The notes below the pieces were generated by a model. That model was given only the letters and a program-made list of their open reading frames with translations, searched no databases and was not told where the DNA came from. This document shows positions 46,515 to 58,210 of a stretch of DNA of 64,000 nt, in pieces. The first letter of the stretch is position 1. Every line of letters starts with the position of its first letter. The position numbers were made by a program, and so were the translations under genes. Origin of the DNA: Dyella halodurans (GTDB lineage: Bacteria; Pseudomonadota; Gammaproteobacteria; Xanthomonadales; Rhodanobacteraceae); the NCBI RefSeq assembly GCF_026283925.1, contig NZ_JAPDPF010000001.1:372001-436000 (forward strand), given 5' to 3'.

Positions 46515-48938
46515 ATGAAACGAAACCACCTTTCCATGGCGATCGCCGTCGCGTTTTGCATGGCCGCCGGTTCGAGCTGGGCGCAGGACGCAGCAAATCA
46601 GACTGACCAGGCCGCCGCCGCCGCTGCGACGACGCAGCGCAGCGCGTCGAGCACGTCCAATACGACGACGTCCAACGACACCAAGCGCGTGCAGCAGCTG
46701 AACACCGTGTCCGTGCAGGCGCAGACGCTGTCGCTGGGCGGTGGCCTGATGTCGGTGCAGACCGCGCCGAAGTCGGTGTCCACGATCACCCGCGACGCCA
46801 TCATCCAGGCCTCGCCGGGCGCGAACTTCACCCAGATGATCGCCACCATCCCAGGCGTGAATTCCGCGACGGACGACGTCACCGGCCTGGCCAACGGCCA
46901 TTACAGCATCCGCGGCTTCGACTCCTCGGACATCGGCATGACGCTCAACGGCGCGCCGATCACCGACTCGGGCAGCTACTCGGTTTATGCGACGGAATAC
47001 GGCGACACCGAGAACATGGGCGATATCACCGTGCTGCAAGGCATTCCGGATATCGACATGCCTGACTCCGGCGCCAGCGGTGGTCACATCGGTTGGGCCA
47101 CGATCGACCCGACGCATACGGCCGGCCTCGATTTCACACAGAGCTGGGGTAACAACGACTACCGCCGCACCTTTCTTCGCCTCAATACGGGTGACACCGG
47201 TCCGGTCCGTTCGTGGCTGTCCTATTCCACCAACAGCGCCGACAAGTGGCGCGGTTCGGGTGACATGGACGTGACCAAGGTCGACGGCAAGTCGATCTGG
47301 ACCATCAACGACGACAATTCCATCAGCGCGTCGCTGCAGTACAACCGCGAGAACAACATCAACTACCGTTCGCTGACCAAGGCCCAGGTGGCCCAGAACG
47401 GTTACGACTACGACTACACGCAGACCTGGATGCCGGGCTCGTCCGCCGCCGCCATCGCCAACAACACCTACTACTACGGTCTGCGCACCAACCCGTTCCG
47501 CAGCTACCTGTTCAGCATGGATGGCGAATTCAAGTTGGCCGACAGCCTGCGCCTGTCCGTGGTGCCGTACTTCTGGTACGGCAATGGCGGTGGCGGTGCG
47601 GGTGCGACGGTGACCGAGAGCACCCTGCAGGCCGATCGCTTCGGCTATGCAGACCAGGACGTCAACGGTGACGGCAAGGTCATCAACAACACCAAGGGTG
47701 TGGTCTATTCCTACTCGGCGGCCACCACCTATCGCCCGGGCGTGATCGCCAAGTTCAACCAGGACTTCGGCCTCAACAACAGCCTCGAGTACGGCGTGTG
47801 GTACGAGCGTTCGCGCAAGAGCCAGGCCGACGTCTACGGCCAGGTCGATAGCGCCGGCAATCCGGCCGATCCGTGGGGCAACTCCGCTTTCATCACGTTC
47901 CCGGTCAGCGGCCTGCCGCAGAAGGTGTATGACGAGTACACCACCACCGAGATCAAGAAGGGCTTCGTCACCGACAACTGGACCCCGAACGACCAGTGGA
48001 CCTTCACTGGCGGCGTGAGCTACCTGTGGACGAACCGCAGCGGCTACGTGTGGGAATACCCGGGCTCGGTCGCGCCGGGCTCGTTCGGCAAGCTCCAGAA
48101 CTTCACCGACGTGGACAAGAACTGGAACAAGTTCCTGCCGACGGCGGGCATCAAGTTCCAGCTCGACGAGCGCAACCAGTTCTTCATCGGCACCGGCAAG
48201 ACCTTCCGTGCGCCGCCGAACACCGTGCTGCTGCTGAACACGCTGGACAACCAGAAGCAGGCCAACGCGCCTGAAACGGCATGGAACACCGACCTCGGCT
48301 ACCGTTTCTACGGCGACGCACTGTCGGCCAGCCTCGACGTCTACCACAGCAACTACAACAACAAGCAGGAAAGCGCGTACGACGAAGCGACGGGCTACAC
48401 CTACTACACCTCGATCCACCGCATGCACATGGACGGCTTCAGCGGTGAGCTGAGCTACAAGATCGCGAAGGACTGGACGGCCTACACGTCGTACACCTAC
48501 ACCAAGGCGCAGATCGTCGGTTCGATCGACGGCGGCAGTGGCGACGGCATCTATCCGACCGACGGCAAGACCATGCCGGACACCGCCCGCAACATCGGCA
48601 ACGTCAGCCTGGGTTATGACGACGGCAGCCATCTGTGGGCCAACCTGCAGGCGCGCGTCACCAGCTCGCTGTACGGCGACTACATGAACACCGAGCGCGT
48701 GGGTGGCTTCACCACGTTCAACCTGAGCGCGGGCTACCGCTTCAACAGCTGGGAGCTGCTGAAGAACCCGTACGTGAAGTTGAATGTGCTGAACCTCACC
48801 GATCGCAAGGCGTTCTCGTACGTCAGCTCGGCGCAGTTCCTCGCCGTGGCGAGCGGCTCGCTCTACGCCAGCTCGCCGACTTACGGCCTGCTGCAGCCGC
48901 GTGCGTTCATGGTGACCTTCGGTACCTCGTTCAACTAA
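46515..48938 (+). CDS. TonB-dependent outer-membrane receptor
   Basis: An 807-residue beta-barrel receptor. A signal peptide (MKRNHLSMAIAVAFCMAAGSSWAQ) precedes a low-complexity Ala/Thr/Ser stretch, a plug domain ('TAPKSVSTITRDAI', 'IPGVNSATDDVTGLANGHYSIRGFDSSDIGMTLNGAPI') and a barrel with alternating aromatic strands. The C-terminal strand ends TFGTSFN rather than with Phe. The ligand is not identifiable; no dedicated transport genes lie nearby. AGGAA is 8 bp before the ATG. A strong terminator follows. Confidence 0.9.
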   Translation: MKRNHLSMAIAVAFCMAAGSSWAQDAANQTDQAAAAAATTQRSASSTSNTTTSNDTKRVQQLNTVSVQAQTLSLGGGLMSVQTAPKSVSTITRDAIIQASPGANFTQMIATIPGVNSATDDVTGLANGHYSIRGFDSSDIGMTLNGAPITDSGSYSVYATEYGDTENMGDITVLQGIPDIDMPDSGASGGHIGWATIDPTHTAGLDFTQSWGNNDYRRTFLRLNTGDTGPVRSWLSYSTNSADKWRGSGDMDVTKVDGKSIWTINDDNSISASLQYNRENNINYRSLTKAQVAQNGYDYDYTQTWMPGSSAAAIANNTYYYGLRTNPFRSYLFSMDGEFKLADSLRLSVVPYFWYGNGGGGAGATVTESTLQADRFGYADQDVNGDGKVINNTKGVVYSYSAATTYRPGVIAKFNQDFGLNNSLEYGVWYERSRKSQADVYGQVDSAGNPADPWGNSAFITFPVSGLPQKVYDEYTTTEIKKGFVTDNWTPNDQWTFTGGVSYLWTNRSGYVWEYPGSVAPGSFGKLQNFTDVDKNWNKFLPTAGIKFQLDERNQFFIGTGKTFRAPPNTVLLLNTLDNQKQANAPETAWNTDLGYRFYGDALSASLDVYHSNYNNKQESAYDEATGYTYYTSIHRMHMDGFSGELSYKIAKDWTAYTSYTYTKAQIVGSIDGGSGDGIYPTDGKTMPDTARNIGNVSLGYDDGSHLWANLQARVTSSLYGDYMNTERVGGFTTFNLSAGYRFNSWELLKNPYVKLNVLNLTDRKAFSYVSSAQFLAVASGSLYASSPTYGLLQPRAFMVTFGTSFN

Positions 48939-48961
48939 GCCGTAGCGCAAACCATCGCGTC

Positions 48962-48993
48962 AAAGCCGGCCCCGTCAGGGGCCGGCTTTTTTT
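48962..48993 (+). terminator. terminator after the first TonB-dependent receptor
   Basis: AAGCCGGCCCC, loop GTCA, GGGGCCGGCTT, then seven T residues; a strong intrinsic terminator 24 bases after the stop. Confidence 0.9.
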
Positions 48994-49293
48994 GTGCTCG
49001 CGAAACGCGTTTCGCGCCCATTCGCGGCCGTGCCCTGGTCGATCTGCGGCTTCCCTCCCGCGTCCATTCCGGCCCCAGGCGCCCCCGGATGAGGCTGTGG
49101 GTCCAGGGGTTAAATCTTACGAAAATTGGCGGCACTCAGGCGTAAGAAATGTGCGGATAGCCTCAAGAAGTTACGTATTTGTAATATTATGCGCTTACAT
49201 TCGTCGTACTGGGCCTGGGCCGGTGACCATTCCGAGCGCCCTGGGACGGTCAATTAACGTTAGGAGATCAGCCACTTAAGACGGTGGTGGAGG
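48994..49293 (+). promoter_or_regulatory. upstream region of the second receptor
   Basis: A 300-base stretch without a gene. An A/T-rich segment at about 49165-49200 (GTAATATTATG) is a plausible promoter region. Farther on lies GATCAGC at 49266-49272, which can pair with GCTGATC at 49312-49318. Confidence 0.4.
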
Positions 49294-49325
49294 GGCATGG
49301 GACTCCTCTGCGCTGATCCCATGCC
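49294..49325 (+). promoter_or_regulatory. leader hairpin overlapping a 15-codon ORF before the second receptor
   Basis: GGCATGGGA and TCCCATGCC form a perfect 9-bp stem with a 14-base loop. The stem contains the ATG of a 15-codon frame (49297-49344) preceded by GGAGG. The loop's 3' side can instead pair with GATCAGC at 49266. The receptor ATG lies at 49357. This looks like a regulatory 5' leader; no known riboswitch class was recognised. Confidence 0.45.
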
Positions 49326-49356
49326 TTCTTGCGAATCTCTCTAGGGTTGAATCTCG

Positions 49357-52300
49357 ATGAACCACGCTTTGCGCACGAAATTGCTGCCGATGGCGATCGC
49401 GACGCTGCTTGTCGCGGCGCCGGTCCTCGCACAGGACACCTCCTCCTCGATCAGTGGCCGCGTGCTGGACGCCGCTGGCCAGCCGATTGCCGGCGCCACG
49501 GTGCAGATCGTGCACGCGCCGACGGGCACCACCAAGACCACCACCACCGACGCCAGCGGCCGTTATGCCGCCCAGGGTCTGCGCGTGGGCGGTCCGTTCG
49601 ATGTGAAGGTCAGCAAGGACGGTACCGAGGCCGAGCAGGACAATGTCTACCTGCAGCTGGCCCAGGACACCGCGGTCAACCTGACCATGGGTGCGGCGCA
49701 CGCTGCCGCGCAGAACCTGGACGGCGTCACCGTCTCGGCGAACACGCTGTCGCAGACCTTCACCCCGGACAACAAGGGGCTGTCGACGAATGTCTCGCGT
49801 CGTGAAATCGAAGCGACGCCGACGCCGGGCCGCTCGATCCAGAACATCGTGCGCCTCGATCCGCGCATCACCATCACCGACCGTGCGCGTGGCGAAATCT
49901 CGGCCGTCGGCCAGAACAGCCGCTACAACAACATCACCGTCGACTCGGTCAGCGCAAACGACCCGTTCGGCCTGAACGCGAATGGCCTGCCGACGCTGGG
50001 CACGCCGATCTCGCAGGACACCATCGAGGAATACAACATCTCGACGGCGAACTACGACGTCGCCACCCGGCGCGGCCTCGGCGCCAATATCAACGCCGTC
50101 ACCAAGAGCGGTACCAACGACTTCCACGGCTCGGTGTACTACGCGTTCCAGAACACCGACATGATCGGCGACAACGAGATCGGCAAGGAATACGCCGGCT
50201 TCAATCGCCAGTGGACGGGTGGCGCCACGTTCGGCGGTCCCCTCATCAAGGACAAGCTGTTCTTCTTTGCCTCGGTGGAGAAGAGCGAGCAGGTCGGTTC
50301 GGGCAGCCCCTACGGCCCGCAGGATTCCGGCGCGGCCACGCCGATCAAGGGCCTGACCAATGCGCAAGTGCAGCAGGTGCGCGATATCGCCGCGAAGTAC
50401 GGCCTGACCGACCTGGGTTCGGTGGGCGGCGGCAATTCCAACCTGGTCGACAAGCGCTATCTGGGCAAGATCGACTGGAACATCGCCGACAACCATCGCG
50501 CCAGTTTCACCTATAGCAAGACCAAGGAAAACAAGCCGATTATCACCGGCAGCCAGACCAAGCTGGTGTTGTCCAGCGGCTGGTACAAGACCGACGTCGA
50601 CAACAAGAGCTACGCGCTGCATTTCTACGATGACTGGTCGGATATCTTCTCCACCGACACCACCGTGTCGTACGCCAAGTTCGACCAGAACCGTGGCCCG
50701 TACAACGGCGTGGCGATGCCCGACATCACGGTGTATCCGGGGGTGTATGGCGGCCCGGCGGTGGAATTCGGCACGGAGTACTCCAGCCAGGCCAACGTGC
50801 TGCAGGTAAAGACCTTCAACGCGGCCTGGGCCGGCTCGCTGTTCCTCGGCGACCACACCGTGAAGGGCGGTATCGATTTCGAAAAGGACCAGTACTACAA
50901 CCTGTTCCTGCAGAACTATTTCGGCAGCTACGTGTTTGAGGAAGTGCCGGGACCCAAGGGCACCACGGGCCTGGACAACTTCGCGGCCGGCAACTACTAC
51001 CAGTACCGCTACAACCGTCCGGCCGACGGCCTGGGCCTGAATGATGTGGCTGCACGCTACAACCTCAACCAGTGGGGCGTGTTCCTGCAGGACACCTGGC
51101 AGGTCACCAACAACCTGTCGTTGCAGTACGGCGTGCGCGTCGATATTCCGTTGATGGACGACAAGCCGATCTACAACCCGACATTCGCCGCTGCGCCGGG
51201 CGTGAATGCAAAGGGCGCCGCCACTGGCGGCTTCGGCCGCACCAATCAGACCACCATCAACGGCAACCGCGTGGTGCAGCCGCGCATGTCGTTCAACTAC
51301 GCGTTCAACACCGAGCTGATGACCCAGTTGCGCGGCGGCGCGGGCCTGTTCGTGACCAACCAGCCGGGCGTGTGGCTGGGCAATATCTTCTCCAACTCGG
51401 GCATGACCCAGACCCAGTACAACTGTGGCCCGACCCAGTCGCTGCCGTGCAATACCAACTTGCCGGCGTTCAGTCCGGATCCGCATAACCAGAACAACGG
51501 TCCGGGCGGCTCGGGCGTGATGACGGTCAACACCATCTCGCCGGATTGGCATATCCCTACCGCGTGGAAGCTCAGTCTCGGCATCGATCGCGAACTGCCC
51601 TGGTACGGATTGGTTGCGTCCGCGGACTGGTTGCATATCGACCAGCGGGATGCGATCTGGTTCCAGAACATCAACCTTGGCGCGCCGACCAAGGTGCTGC
51701 CGGATGGTCGCGTTTCCTACTACGGGGCACTGACGGATCCGGCGACGACGAAGCCCGGTCCGCGCGCGAATGCAAACTCGGCGTTCTCGGGCCAGATGAT
51801 CAATCTTGCCAATACCAGCAAGGGCAGCGCGGACAGCATCGCCTTGGCGCTGCGAAAGCCGTTCTCGGACGAGTGGTCGGGCATGGTCGGTTTCACCTGG
51901 AGCCGTGCGACTGAAGTGAACCCGGGCACGTCGTCGGTGGCGAACTCGAACTACGGCAACAACTACGTCTACAACTCGAACGAGAACGTCGCCAGCACGT
52001 CGAATTACTCGGTGCCACGCCGCGTGATCGCCTCACTGAACTGGCAGCATCGCTTCTGGGGTGACTACACCACCAGCGCCAGCATCTTCTACGACGGCCA
52101 CTCGGCTGCCCCGTACAGCTGGACCTTCGGCAATGACGCCAATGGCGACGGCTACACCAACGACCTGGTCTATATCCCACGTCCGGGTGAAGTCGTGTTC
52201 CGCAAGGATACCGATCCGAAGCTGATCCAGCAGTTCTGGGACTACATCCAGAAGAACGACTACCTGAAGGATCACCAGGGCCAGGTGGCCAAGCGCAACG

Positions 52301-52665
52301 GTGACCGCGCCGGCTGGATCAACCAGATCGACCTGAGCTTCAGCCAGGAGATTCCGGGCATCTTCAAGGGCAACAAGGGCATCATCCGCTTCGACGTGTA
52401 CAACTTCACCAATATGCTCAACAAGCATTGGGGCATCGAGAAGCGCGTGAACTTCCCGGGTGGGCGTGCACTGGCGGACTACGCCGGCGTTGATCCGACC
52501 ACCGGCAAGTACATCTACAACATCGATTGCGGCGGCAAGGCGTCCTGCACGACCTACAACCAGGGCAATGGCTACCAGCCGCTGCCGGTGCCGACCTATA
52601 TCAACAACAACGACGACCTGGCCCAGCGCTGGTCGGTCTTGCTGACGTTGAAGTACGCGTTTTAA
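49357..52665 (+). CDS. TonB-dependent receptor with N-terminal carboxypeptidase-regulatory domain (Oar-like)
   Basis: A 1102-residue outer-membrane protein. A signal peptide (to about residue 25, 'APVLAQ') precedes a CarboxypepD_reg-like beta-sandwich ('ISGRVLDAAGQPIAGATVQIVHAPTG'). A plug ('VSANDPFGLNANGLPTLGTPISQDTIEEYNI', 'NAVTKSGTNDFHGSVYYAFQ') and a long barrel ending in 'LLTLKYAF' with the required C-terminal Phe follow. Oar-like proteins of Xanthomonadales are thought to take up large substrates or secrete factors. The ligand is unknown. The start ATG has a weak AGGG about 11 bp upstream. Confidence 0.9.
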   Translation: MNHALRTKLLPMAIATLLVAAPVLAQDTSSSISGRVLDAAGQPIAGATVQIVHAPTGTTKTTTTDASGRYAAQGLRVGGPFDVKVSKDGTEAEQDNVYLQLAQDTAVNLTMGAAHAAAQNLDGVTVSANTLSQTFTPDNKGLSTNVSRREIEATPTPGRSIQNIVRLDPRITITDRARGEISAVGQNSRYNNITVDSVSANDPFGLNANGLPTLGTPISQDTIEEYNISTANYDVATRRGLGANINAVTKSGTNDFHGSVYYAFQNTDMIGDNEIGKEYAGFNRQWTGGATFGGPLIKDKLFFFASVEKSEQVGSGSPYGPQDSGAATPIKGLTNAQVQQVRDIAAKYGLTDLGSVGGGNSNLVDKRYLGKIDWNIADNHRASFTYSKTKENKPIITGSQTKLVLSSGWYKTDVDNKSYALHFYDDWSDIFSTDTTVSYAKFDQNRGPYNGVAMPDITVYPGVYGGPAVEFGTEYSSQANVLQVKTFNAAWAGSLFLGDHTVKGGIDFEKDQYYNLFLQNYFGSYVFEEVPGPKGTTGLDNFAAGNYYQYRYNRPADGLGLNDVAARYNLNQWGVFLQDTWQVTNNLSLQYGVRVDIPLMDDKPIYNPTFAAAPGVNAKGAATGGFGRTNQTTINGNRVVQPRMSFNYAFNTELMTQLRGGAGLFVTNQPGVWLGNIFSNSGMTQTQYNCGPTQSLPCNTNLPAFSPDPHNQNNGPGGSGVMTVNTISPDWHIPTAWKLSLGIDRELPWYGLVASADWLHIDQRDAIWFQNINLGAPTKVLPDGRVSYYGALTDPATTKPGPRANANSAFSGQMINLANTSKGSADSIALALRKPFSDEWSGMVGFTWSRATEVNPGTSSVANSNYGNNYVYNSNENVASTSNYSVPRRVIASLNWQHRFWGDYTTSASIFYDGHSAAPYSWTFGNDANGDGYTNDLVYIPRPGEVVFRKDTDPKLIQQFWDYIQKNDYLKDHQGQVAKRNGDRAGWINQIDLSFSQEIPGIFKGNKGIIRFDVYNFTNMLNKHWGIEKRVNFPGGRALADYAGVDPTTGKYIYNIDCGGKASCTTYNQGNGYQPLPVPTYINNNDDLAQRWSVLLTLKYAF

Positions 52666-52676
52666 GGCCTGGGGCG

Positions 52677-52707
52677 GTCTTGGCGCTTCCTGGCGGGGCG
52701 CCAAGAC
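52677..52707 (+). terminator. hairpin after the Oar-like receptor
   Basis: GTCTTGGCGC and GCGCCAAGAC form a 10-bp stem with an 11-base loop 12 bases after the stop. Only a weak T-rich tail follows. Confidence 0.55.
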
Positions 52708-52785
52708 TTCCGCATCCTTTAACAGGATTGCGCGAGGCCGCGTGGCTCTGGCGCGACGTGACGGATACGGCAATCGCCAAACCGT

Positions 52786-53160
52786 CTACTGGCGTCGCCG
52801 TGGTGGAACCAGGAACCAGGTCAGCAGCACGAGTAAGGCGAAGAGCGCATAGCCGAGCGTGAACACCCAGGCCGGCAAGTCGTAATACAGCAAGCGGCTC
52901 ACCCAATGCTGCAGGAAGCCTTCTGTCCCGGTGCTGCCGGTACGCAGCCAACTCTCCAGCTCCGTCAACGGGCAGGCGATGCCCAGCAGGGGCAGTGCGG
53001 CCACCACGCCAATGGCGCAAAGATGGACGACGCGAAAGGTCCGCTCGCGGATCCACGGCCAGCCGACGCCCGCACCGACCCATATCGCCACGAATCCGCC
53101 GACGATGAACAGCACGAGCAGCGCGTGCACCACAAGTACGGTATCGGCCAGCCGGGCCAC
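52786..53160 (-). CDS. DUF2784 membrane protein
   Basis: A 124-residue protein with four hydrophobic helices, family DUF2784, of unknown function. It shows 'VVHALLVLFIVGGFVAIWVG' and 'CPLTELESWLR', both typical. The GTG at 53160 is chosen because GGGAGG lies 5 bp upstream; the frame continues upstream to 53217 without conserved sequence. Confidence 0.82.
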   Translation of the reverse strand: MARLADTVLVVHALLVLFIVGGFVAIWVGAGVGWPWIRERTFRVVHLCAIGVVAALPLLGIACPLTELESWLRTGSTGTEGFLQHWVSRLLYYDLPAWVFTLGYALFALLVLLTWFLVPPRRRQ

Positions 53161-53338
53161 GGCATCCTCCCAGTTCCAGGGCGATCTGCAGCAGATTATT
53201 CGACAAGCCCCTTGCATAAGGCCATGGCGGCGACACTTGCTGGCTTGACCCTGGCATGCCTGGCGCGGGAAGCTAGACGGTCCGCCATGTTCCGTGCGGA
53301 CGTACGAGCCGTGAAGGCGCGGCTAGGAGATTGCTTCA

Positions 53339-54751
53339 ATGAATGAGATGAAAGCCGGCAAGGCCGGTCGAGCCGCCACCGTGAGCGCGCGCATTTCGCC
53401 CGCCGGTGGCCTGGATATCCTTTCCCGCAACGAAGTCGCGCGTCTGCGTGACGCCAGCGGTTCGGGCCTGCACGCCTTGCTGCGCCGCTGCGCGCTGGCG
53501 GTGCTGACCTCGGGCAGCATGAGCGACGATCCACGCACCATCCTCGAGCAGTTTCCCGACTTCGACATCCAGGTGCTGCAGCAGGATCGTGGCATCAAGA
53601 TCGAGCTGACGCACGCGCCGGCCCAGGCTTTTGTCGACGGCCAGATCATCCGTGGTATCAACGAGCTGCTCGTCGCCGTGGTGCGTGACATCGTCTATGT
53701 GTCGACGCAGATGGAGCAGGGCAATTTCGACCTGGACGACAGCGTGGGCCTGACCCACGTCGTGTTCGAGATCCTGCGCAATGCGCGGATTCTCAAGCCG
53801 CAGATCGATCCCAATCTCGTCGTGTGCTGGGGCGGTCATTCGATCTCGCGCGAAGAATACGAATACACCAAGCAGGTCGGCTATCAGCTTGGCCTGCGTG
53901 CCCTGGATATCTGCACCGGTTGCGGCCCGGGCGCGATGAAGGGGCCGATGAAGGGCGCCACCATCGCCCATGCCAAGCAGCGTCGTCGCAACAACCGCTA
54001 TATCGGCATTACCGAACCCGGCATCATCGCGGCCGAATCGCCCAATCCGATCGTGAATCATCTGGTGATCATGCCGGACATCGAGAAGCGCCTCGAGGCG
54101 TTCGTGCGCATGGGGCACGGCATCATCGTGTTCCCTGGCGGCGTCGGCACGGCCGAGGAAATTCTCTACCTGCTGGGCATCCTGTTGCATCCGGACAATG
54201 CCGGCGTGCCGTTCCCCTTGATCCTTACCGGCCCGAAGAACTCGGCGGCCTACTTCGAGCAGATCGACCGCTTCCTGCGGCTGACCCTGGGCGACAGCGT
54301 CGCGCAGCATTACCAGATCATTGTCGATGATCCGGCCGCCGTGGCCCGCGCCATGGTTCGCGGCATCGACAAAGTGCGCAATCACCGCCTGGACACCAAG
54401 GATGCGTTCTTCTTCAACTGGACCTTGAATATTCCCTACGCGTTCCAGCTGCCGTTCCGCCCGACCCACGAAGCCATGCGCGCGCTCGCGATCCATCGCG
54501 ATCGTCCGCGTCACGAGCTCGCGGCGGACTTGCGCCGTGCCTTTTCCGGCATCGTCGCCGGCAATGTGAAGGAAGAGGGCGTGCTGGCCATCGAGCAGCA
54601 CGGTCCGTTCGAGATCGACGGCGACAGTGCGATCATGCGCACGCTCGACGAGCTGCTTAAGGCCTTCGTCGCCCAGCACCGCATGAAGCTGCCGGGTGGC
54701 AGCGCCTATGTGCCGTGCTACCGGGTACTTACCAGCGAGCCGGCCCACTAA
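53339..54751 (+). CDS. ppnN: nucleotide 5'-monophosphate nucleosidase PpnN
   Basis: A 470-residue LOG-type enzyme that splits purine and pyrimidine nucleoside monophosphates into base and ribose 5-phosphate and is stimulated by (p)ppGpp in E. coli. The LOG motif 'PGGVGTAEE' and 'GCGPGAMKGPMKGA' are present. N- and C-terminal extensions of the PpnN/YgdH type are full length. AGGAG lies 9 bp before the ATG. It is followed by tRNA-Asn. Confidence 0.94.
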   Translation: MNEMKAGKAGRAATVSARISPAGGLDILSRNEVARLRDASGSGLHALLRRCALAVLTSGSMSDDPRTILEQFPDFDIQVLQQDRGIKIELTHAPAQAFVDGQIIRGINELLVAVVRDIVYVSTQMEQGNFDLDDSVGLTHVVFEILRNARILKPQIDPNLVVCWGGHSISREEYEYTKQVGYQLGLRALDICTGCGPGAMKGPMKGATIAHAKQRRRNNRYIGITEPGIIAAESPNPIVNHLVIMPDIEKRLEAFVRMGHGIIVFPGGVGTAEEILYLLGILLHPDNAGVPFPLILTGPKNSAAYFEQIDRFLRLTLGDSVAQHYQIIVDDPAAVARAMVRGIDKVRNHRLDTKDAFFFNWTLNIPYAFQLPFRPTHEAMRALAIHRDRPRHELAADLRRAFSGIVAGNVKEEGVLAIEQHGPFEIDGDSAIMRTLDELLKAFVAQHRMKLPGGSAYVPCYRVLTSEPAH

Positions 54752-54817
54752 GCACTGAAATTGCACCGAAAGTCTTGACAGCCCAGGGCTGGATATACAA
54801 ACTATCCAGCTCACCCC

Positions 54818-54894
54818 GCCCGAATAGCTCAGCTGGTTAGAGCACTTGACTGTTAATCAGGGGGTCGCTGGTTCGAGTCCAGCTTCGGGCGCCA
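54818..54894 (+). tRNA. tRNA-Asn (anticodon GTT)
   Basis: A complete cloverleaf of 77 bases with encoded CCA. The acceptor arms GCCCGAA and TTCGGGC pair, the anticodon loop CTGTTAA carries GTT, and the T-loop is GTTCGAGTC. A -35-like TTGACA lies 43 bases upstream, and a terminator follows. Confidence 0.97.
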
Positions 54895-54900
54895 TATTTG

Positions 54901-54936
54901 ACAAGGCCTTGCAGCGGTGCGGGGCCTTGTTTTTTT
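54901..54936 (+). terminator. terminator after tRNA-Asn
   Basis: ACAAGGCC paired with GGCCTTGT over a 14-base loop, followed by a T-run, immediately after the tRNA 3' end. Confidence 0.8.
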
Positions 54937-54967
54937 GCGAGATCGACAACGTGGGCGAGGCTGGCGT

Positions 54968-55522
54968 CTAGTCCCCGTTTGTGCAACGGCTGGCCTGGTC
55001 GGGCTTGGTCTTGGGGCTCTTGATGCGACCTGCGTCGGAGACCACAACGCTAAGTGTGCCGCCCGTTCTCCCACGCACGCATAGCGTGAAAGTGACGTTG
55101 CTGCCAACCGCGCTGCCGTCGTTCTGGAAGCGTACCCGTCGGCGTCCGCTGGTGCTCAGGATGGTGAGTGTCGGGTGGCCCGGGCCTGTGAGCAGCGGTT
55201 TGCCGTCGATCTGGTCGGTCTGGCTGGTCCGGTAATGACCAATGAGCCAACCTCCTTCCCAGTGCACCTCGTCGGCACACTGCAGGCCGTCGCGGGAGGG
55301 GCACAGCATGGTCCGGCGCCCGGTTGTCGCCGCCAGCGCTCGCGCGTGATTGAGGGCCGAGATCAGGTCCAGCTGTGCCGCTTGCAGTCGGCTGCGACTC
55401 AGCAGGGCACCCAAGGCGGGCGCGGCCATGCAGGCGAGCATGGCGACGATAAGCCCGGCCACGATCTGCTCGATCAGGGTGAATCCTCGCTGGTACCGAG
55501 GGCTGGCCTGTCCCTGTCGCAT
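54968..55522 (-). CDS. type IV pseudopilin, FimT/GspH family
   Basis: A 184-residue minor pilin-like protein. After a 13-residue leader ending in RG, the mature N terminus FTLIEQIVAGLIVAMLACMAAPAL has Glu5 and the hydrophobic helix of class III signal peptides, so PilD should process it. The C-terminal part has the GspH/FimT fold ('ARALAATTGRRTMLCPS', 'VRFQNDGSAVGSNVTFTLC'). It is a lone gene, not in a minor-pilin operon. The ATG at 55522 follows GAGG. Confidence 0.85.
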   Translation of the reverse strand: MRQGQASPRYQRGFTLIEQIVAGLIVAMLACMAAPALGALLSRSRLQAAQLDLISALNHARALAATTGRRTMLCPSRDGLQCADEVHWEGGWLIGHYRTSQTDQIDGKPLLTGPGHPTLTILSTSGRRRVRFQNDGSAVGSNVTFTLCVRGRTGGTLSVVVSDAGRIKSPKTKPDQASRCTNGD

Positions 55523-55682
55523 GTTCAAGCCTCGCTTCCTGCGCTGCCGGGTAGGACAGGCTACTGCGTCGCGATAATCGATCGGAGTCGTCGCTCCAGC
55601 GTGCCGGCGGTCATAGCCTGCTGACAGGCACTGTCAGCAGGGGCAATTTAAAATGTCCCCCTGCGACCTCATGTAGACCGCC

Positions 55683-57701
<2,019 letters not shown>

Positions 57702-57784
57702 GCTATTGCTTTGATGGGGGTGGTTGTCGAGCCGATATCGCTCACGTATACTGCGCGGCTCGCACGGTACGCCGTTCGAGAACC

Positions 57785-57859
57785 GGGCGGTTAGCTCAGC
57801 GGTAGAGCACTACCTTGACATGGTAGGGGTCACAAGTTCGATCCTTGTACCGCCCACCA
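57785..57859 (+). tRNA. tRNA-Val (anticodon GAC)
   Basis: A complete 75-base cloverleaf with encoded CCA. The acceptor arms GGGCGGT and ACCGCCC pair, and the anticodon loop TTGACAT carries GAC. It lies 83 bases after uvrB and ends before a terminator. Confidence 0.97.
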
Positions 57860-57890
57860 ATTCGTAACCCATTGATCGAATGGGGCTAAG

Positions 57891-57918
57891 AGAGGAATCC
57901 GAGAGGGTTCCTCTTTTT
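57891..57918 (+). terminator. terminator after tRNA-Val
   Basis: AGAGGAA paired with TTCCTCT over a 10-base loop, followed by five T residues, 31 bases after the tRNA. Confidence 0.75.
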
Positions 57919-58210
57919 GTTTGCGTCTTGCGCAGGTGCACGGGGCGAGCCCCCGATTCATTGCCCGCCCGGGCCGGACGTCAATCGGATCGGCGCGCCG
58001 CGACCTTCGCGACAGCCCTGGGGTTCCCCGACCATCCGCCGGCCTCCAGCTCGCCCCGGGGCAGGGACTACCTGAACAGCCAGCTTCCCCCTCCCGGCGT
58101 TTTCTTTTTGTTTTGTTCACGGGATGTCGGCCAAGATCGTTGGCAAGAAAGGCACATGTTCAGGGGCCAATATCGCAACCGCACCACTTCTCGTTGAGAG
58201 GGGAAGCCCA
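57919..58210 (+). other. intergenic region upstream of the OmpA-like gene
   Basis: About 290 bases with no recognised gene. The last 100 bases should contain the promoter of the OmpA-like gene; a T-rich tract lies at 58097-58117. Confidence 0.35.

Noticed and set aside
46482-48950. 822-codon minus-strand frame covering the TonB-dependent receptor
   Set aside because: It is exactly antisense to the receptor, with low-complexity Val/Arg/Gly sequence and no family match.
49276-51636. 786-codon minus-strand frame in the Oar-like receptor
   Set aside because: It is a shadow of the plus-strand receptor, which has a signal peptide, plug and barrel.
57785-57918. Prophage or island attachment site at tRNA-Val or tRNA-Asn
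   Set aside because: No integrase gene and no second copy of a tRNA 3' end were found in the window.
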